From assembly GCF_028769735.1 (NCBI RefSeq), contig NC_088173.1:62466421-62530420 (forward strand): 64,000 bases of DNA, given 5' to 3'. The first letter of the stretch is position 1. Every line of letters starts with the position of its first letter. Positions 58,163 to 64,000 of this stretch are shown in pieces. The notes under the pieces are model-generated. The model saw nothing but the letters and a program-made list of their open reading frames with translations. It was not told where the DNA came from and made no database searches. The position numbers and the translations under genes were made by a program. Source of the DNA: Zonotrichia leucophrys gambelii (Eukaryota; Chordata; Aves; Passeriformes; Passerellidae).

Positions 58163-61100
58163 GGAAAGGATACATGAAGATATTGAGGAAGGAGAGAGGA
58201 GGCTGTATGTGTCAGTTTCAGGAGATCCCAGACTGCAACAACCTTATTCACATTTGGAAGAGGTAAAAACATATAATTTTTTGGAAATAACAGCATTTCA
58301 TGAGCTTAAGTATTTTAGCCTTATCTGGGGCTAGAGCAGAAAAAATAAACCCTCTCATTGAAGAGAAAGTTAAGAAAAATTTTGGTTCATGTGTATTGGT
58401 ACAAACACCCAGAAAATTGTGATGGGAGGATTTTCAGCCCTTCTGACTGAGGTATGAGAGGATGCAAGGATCAAAAATCTGTTCCTGGCACTGAGGGTTG
58501 TCTGCCTCTCCAATAATGCAGCAGGGGAAAAAATTACCAATGTTCTAAGTCTTTTAAAAATAATTAGATAACCTTTCAAAAGATGTTGTCTAACACAGTT
58601 GCATGAAAAGCTCATCAGCATTTTTGCATAACGGTCATTTCTGGCACTGGAGGTTGGGAGCTCTGGAATCAGCATCTCAATCCTTTTTGTGCATGCCTCA
58701 ATGGACAGAATTGAATGTGTGTGCTACATGTTTATGACAGTTGCAGCTCATAGTTGAAACAAAAATTCATACTTCAGCAGATCAGCTACTATCCTCTGAG
58801 TTATATATTATGTGTGTGCATGATGCACAATAAGATTGTTGTTATGTGTTCTCCCATTGGATGCTGGATGTGATAAAGTCAAGAAAAGAGATCAATAATC
58901 ACTCTTCAAAAATGCTTTTCACATTGGTAACTGACTGATGTTTCTTGCTCACCTCTTCAATCTGAGCAATTTCTTCCCACCACTTCCAAGAAATTTTGAA
59001 TAAATTTTCTTCTGAACTTGTTCTCTCTGTATTCTTTATTCCTTTTTCCTCTTCACAGTGCATAAATGATTCAACTCTTAGAATTATCCCCATTTGTTTT
59101 ATCAAAATGATTCCCTGCTATTACAAAGGCTTTAGATCTTTCATCCTTACCTACATTTTGGAATATTGCACAAGGATAAGCTTTCTAAGAATGGATATAC
59201 TTTGCTTTTCAGGTTTTATACCTGTTAGAATATAATCTATTTCTCAAAAGAAACACAGCTTTTTAAAATTATATAGTTTATTGGGTTAGCAATATATTCT
59301 GATAACATATGTTCTACCTCATGATTTGGAGGTCAAATAAGAGGGAAACAAGCTATGATGACACATAGAAACATACAGTGGCATATATATTCACAAGAAT
59401 GACCTTTTATGGAGAAAATATAATTGATTTCCAATATACTGGTATATTTTGTATACAGAAATAACCTTCTTTTTATTGACTCAATTCTTACGAAGCAAAA
59501 TGACAGCCAGGCAGATTCTCTGGACTTCCAGGCAAAGCAAAACTCACATTGCCTATTGTGAAGCGAGGAATTTTCTTCAAATCTGTTTTGAGCCTTCAAG
59601 AGAGAAACATCATGCAGAGTCATGAAATAAAGATATCAAACCAAAACAATGAGGATAAATAAGAAAAAAATATACATCGGGAGATATCCTGTATAATGAT
59701 TCTAAACTGTCAGCTTTGTGTAGTACTAAGTCTGTAAAACTACTCAATTGTATTTGCAGTGAAATCCTTTTCTACAGATATGGTATGATTCAGATAAGCA
59801 GAGTGCTATTAAATTCCCTTTTCCTCTGTGTGGGTAGAATATTAGAAGAAAATGAATGAAAGTTTCAGTAAACATATAAGACATTTAAATCATGCTACAG
59901 CTGCAGTAAGAGAATAGCAAGAGAAAGGGAATCATTTATTTACAAAAAGTAGAATAATAATTTTTTTAAATGATTTCCAAGGACAGGTTTTCCTTACTAA
60001 AGTTTGGTGCATTTAATTAAAAACATAGATGCTGAATTGAACATGAGATCTGGCTGATAGAATCACATCAAAGTAGTTTTTCTGAAGAAAGAATTTGTAT
60101 GGTGTACTAGAAATGGAGCTATGAAGCAACTCAGGATTGGAAGGTCAGAAAAGAAGCTGATCTATTGCAGAGCTCAACAGTGGCTTTTGGAAAGCTGGTC
60201 ATGCTCTATGGCTGATCTGCAAAAGGAGATTTTTAGTTTGTTGACGACAAGACACAATTAGGAAAAAGTAACAGAAGTGATTAAGCAAAACAGTGAGATA
60301 AAGCTTCAGTCACCATTGAGACAAGCGAATATGCTATGTATCCTAGAAAATAAAAGGTTACATTCTCAAATTGAAAAAAAAAAACATTATGGCTCAGAAA
60401 TAAACAACACAAATAACTAATACTGCAAATATCTTTTTTTTTTTCATGTTGTTTGGTGTTCCTTTTCCTCTGACACTCTCTTGTCAAATATTTAAAATCT
60501 GATGTTATTAATATCTTTGGATACTTCAGTCTTTCTGACTCTTGTATATGAAGATGAGAAAATGTGTTTTTCTAAGCAAAATGCCATCCCACAAAAATGT
60601 TTTATTTTTTCAAATGTTTTAAAATCTACTAACTTCTTTTTGAGTTTTATTGCTTTTTTCCTCAATCTATTCACAACTTCCAGAAAAGTCTTTCAATCTA
60701 TGATATTGAGTATTACCTCAAAAGGAAAATTTCAGGGTGTGTATATTTATTAAGAAAAAGTAATGCAAGTAACTAAAAAAAGCTTCCTTATATTTCAAAA
60801 AGTGGAAAAAAATCCATACTTTCTCACACGCAGGAGAATTTATGAAACATATTAATATGCAAAGACATTGACAAAAAATATTTAGAAAAATGTCAGACTA
60901 CAGCTGTTCTGTCTTGTAATTTGCATCTATCAACACAAAACCAGTTAAAACCAAAGCTTCACAAACACTAAATAGCTACCTCTTCAAATAATTTATGTTT
61001 TTACTATTCCCTTAATTTCTCCGTTTGGTCAAGTATTCTAAAAGTGTTTGATTTTGCAGAATGTAGTAAGAATACTGTAAAAACATAAGAATAGTGTAAA

Positions 61101-64000
61101 AAGACAGAGAGAATGTGCTAGAGTCTATGTGAAATAAAAAAGACAAAAGAGCTTTTTCTTACTAAACAAACCTAATCAGTGTATTTTATTAATGCAACTA
61201 GATGAAGTATATTCTGCAATTTCAGGTCTCAATTTACTCTTATGCATTTTTTGCTTTACTAAATCAAACTGGGAGATTTTTCAAGCTATATAATCAATAT
61301 GCAAATTAAATTGTAAAGGAACATAAAAAAGAAAATTTATTTTATCAGATTTTTTCTATATGATCTATCTACAGCAGTCTTTATTCAAGAAAGGAAGAGG
61401 AAAACACACTGGATAATATATATTTTAATTGTATTTTTCCTTTCCAGAGTATTGCTATCATTAACATTATAATGGCAAGCCAGTAAATAGCTATTTTCAT
61501 TTTGAGACAAGAGGCTAATACTTATTATGGGATACAAGCATTTTAATGGAAAAAGATGATTTGATGTGAATGATAAACAGATCATTTAGTACTGCTAATG
61601 CTTCACATAATGTGCTTCATTAATTGAATGTCCTGTGTAGCTTACATTTAAGTATACACAATTACATCAAGCTCATTTATTTAGCTATATGTGCTGGCAC
61701 AGTATATGGCTAATATTTTTCTAATCTAAAACCTGAATACCATTTACCATACTCTTTGCCTTTCAATTTATACTCAATTAGAATAGTAAGTGTATACGGG
61801 ATTAATGCAGAAAAAAATGAGCACTTAGATGACATTTTACCAAAGAAGTTCAAGAACAGTTCACTCAGAGTTTATTTCAAGAACTATTGAAGGTTATTGA
61901 TGAGCACAACATATGAACCATTGATCTAACACACACACAACCTCAGCAGAATGATTATGGGGAATTAATTTACTAACTAGTTTGTAGTCCTTTGACTACA
62001 CAGTACGTTTTCCTAAATGCTGATATTCTTTTTAAGAAAGCTATTGTAACTTCCTTTTAGAGCAGTAATTTAAAGTAGTATTAATCAATTATTCAGAATT
62101 TAAGGTGTGCTGCTTCCATGATCCATTTTGTAGATTTGATCTCGAAACTCCAGTTTTTTGTTTACCTTATATATCTCTGATATTAAAAAATTTACTTATT
62201 TTGCAGCTGTGAAACAAGGAAGTAGAGTTTTTAAGAAACCTGCATCTGACTACTTGATTCTGTACTTAGAATGAGTGGTCTTTATAAATATTGCAATTTC
62301 ATGCACAGAATTCTACATCTAAGATTCTCTGTAATTCAAAAATATGGTGTCTTAAATGTTCCCTCAAAGAATGGGAAAATATTTCTACCTTGTGGAAGTG
62401 GTTATGATGGAAAGCTAACAGGAACTTCTGTTGTTTCAATTTTTAGGGAAGGGCTCAGATGACAACTTTCTCTTTACATTATCTTTAGGAGGCTTGGAGG
62501 CCCCAAGTGCTCTTACAGGCCCAGCTATCAGCATTATGATGCTGACAGAAATCAGAAATGCATTTTAAGTTCTGATAAGGATCTGGAAGGAACCATGAAG
62601 GTTTTTTATTATCTGTTGAGAAGACTAAATATAATTAGTTAATGATCCTTTTAAATTTCTTTAAAATATTCAAATAGAAACTATCTGGTTTTCAAAAATC
62701 TGATAGAGTTTCTGAATAGGGAGAACAGATGAATGTGAGAAAAATGGACCCATTTCTTTCCCTGTGTTTGTGGGTAAGAAGAGGAAATAAGAAGGAGCCA
62801 AACATTTTCATGCTGAACACAGTGTTTTGAATGCAGTTGCAGATGGCTTGTCCAAAGAATCCAAGCCTATATAACAAACTTGGGAACATAACTATGTTTT
62901 GTCTAACAGTCCACTTCTTATCAAGCCAATTTCTTAAATTTCCAGAATATCACTTTGAAAATTGGAGTCTCTTAGAATTTTAGGAAAGTATTTTATTCCT
63001 CCTTACATTTGCAGAGTTTCTACATGGTTCCTGCCCCATTGAGTATACAAAACAGATGAAAGAATATGTTGGTGGCATAAAAATTTCTTTTTTTAAAGCC
63101 CAAAATCAGATTAAAGTTGCCTTCAACTAAACTATAGCAATTTTCTCTTTGGTCTGAAATTCAAATTGAAATAATATATTCAAACAGGGTCACTATTTCT
63201 GAAATATCTACTCAGAATCTAAAATTATATTTCCTCTATGATCTTTTGAAATATACAGTGCAGTGTATTTTCTTATTGGCATCTGTATTCACTCATGCAA
63301 AAGCTATATATTTACTTTTGATTTTGCTCACTCCATATTTGTTTTCCCCCATGATCTTTTCACTGCTTGATTTCTCCTTTTTTTTTTTTCATCCATATAG
63401 TAAAAAAACCTTATCCTATAACATTTAGACAAACTTGAAATTAAGTCAGAGAAGTATACTCATCCAAATAAAGACATCTGAGTGTTAAATTACTACGAAT
63501 TAATGTTGTAGTTAATTGAGATAGATATCAAAACAGGAATATTTCAGGTAATTATTCACTGACCATTCCAGAGAAGGAGTAAAGCATTTCTCTGACTGAA
63601 AATTATGTTCTTGTGCCATATTAGTTTTCTCTGCCATGAATGGTTTTCCCCAGAAGCATGGTACTTTTTTTTCATCCTCCATCTGTTAGTGCTAGGGACA
63701 GTACCAAGGTTATACAAATTTAAGGAGCTTCTATTATATCATCTAGGATTGCTTCTTTCTTCTAAAGATGTGATCAAACATTTCAAGTGTTTGGTGTCTA
63801 ACTCTGAGTTAAACAATTTCCTGGGCATGAACAGGTATCACCATTTTCTGAAAGAGCACTGCATGCCTTTGTAATAACTTGATAGCTTATATATTTGAGA
63901 TTGATCTCAAGTAAGTTATCCCAAAAGAACTATGTAAAACAGTTGATCAAAAATAAATATTATAGAAATTATATGTCTTTCTGGTATGCTTTAAGAAGTC
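58163..64000. other. Gene-free AT-rich stretch to window end
   Basis: No transposon or gene recognised. The 101-codon minus-strand frame at 58675-58370 and the 89-codon plus frame at 63605-63874 carry no recognisable domain. Homopolymers occur near 60432-60443 (T) and 63379-63390 (T). Confidence 0.45.

Noticed and set aside
58370..58675. 101-codon minus-strand open frame
   Set aside because: Checked for CR1 or retroviral similarity and found none. No independent support.
1..64000. CRISPR array, bacterial operon or phage content
   Set aside because: No spaced direct-repeat array, ribosome-binding-site-led gene series or dense coding. The repeat content is vertebrate (bird).

Overview
This window looks like AT-rich, gene-poor nuclear DNA from a bird. 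The evidence is the repeat content: several CR1-type LINE copies in both orientations (3' tails of ATTCTGTG/ATTCTATG type, a GDSL-esterase ORF1 remnant, RT-type ORF2 remnants), ERVL-type LTR pieces of the kind common in bird genomes, and two solo LTRs flanked by 6-bp target-site duplications, as left by class II (ERVK-like) endogenous retroviruses. A songbird or other neoavian is my best guess from the LTR content, but the sequence alone does not prove it. No host protein-coding gene, exon chain, tRNA, rRNA or CRISPR could be supported. The open frames are short and either lie in transposon remnants or look like chance frames in AT-rich DNA.

Layout: 1-260 holds a 38-bp hairpin-forming tandem duplication. 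A solo LTR occupies 261-928 (plus strand). About 6 kb of unannotated AT-rich DNA follows, with a TA microsatellite and a twin hairpin. A second solo LTR (7102-7714, minus strand) sits inside an 11-bp tandem repeat and lies next to an unusually pure 7-bp satellite (7787-7891). A truncated CR1 with a decayed ORF2 3' part lies at 11.78-13.02 kb (minus). An ERVL-type LTR (15.64-16.68 kb, minus) is followed by a CR1 3' end and a decayed CR1 ORF1 (16.8-18.0 kb, minus). Short CR1 3' ends are at 21.7, 24.75 and 30.4 kb (plus) and 25.3 kb (minus). A second ERVL-type LTR fragment (about 31.0-31.4 kb, plus) runs into an unidentified GC-richer block to about 31.85 kb. From 31.9 to 50.7 kb there is no recognisable transposon, only simple repeats, hairpins and a few stretches that could be conserved non-coding elements. 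At 50.7-51.6 kb a minus-strand CR1 with an internal deletion is interrupted by a plus-strand CR1. From 51.6 kb to the end I see no recognisable repeat or gene, apart from one perfect hairpin at 58.14 kb.

The genes do not work together because there are none that I can support. What the window shows is a history of retroelement insertion and decay: old CR1 and ERVL remnants with broken frames, overlaid by two younger ERVK-like insertions that recombined to solo LTRs and still have exact target duplications. I found no convincing new biological system. The best leads are the structural oddities in the findings list, chiefly the 15-bp perfect stem at 37.6 kb, the clean solo LTRs, and the two CR1 loci where ORF segments sit close to 3' ends without the reverse-transcriptase core.
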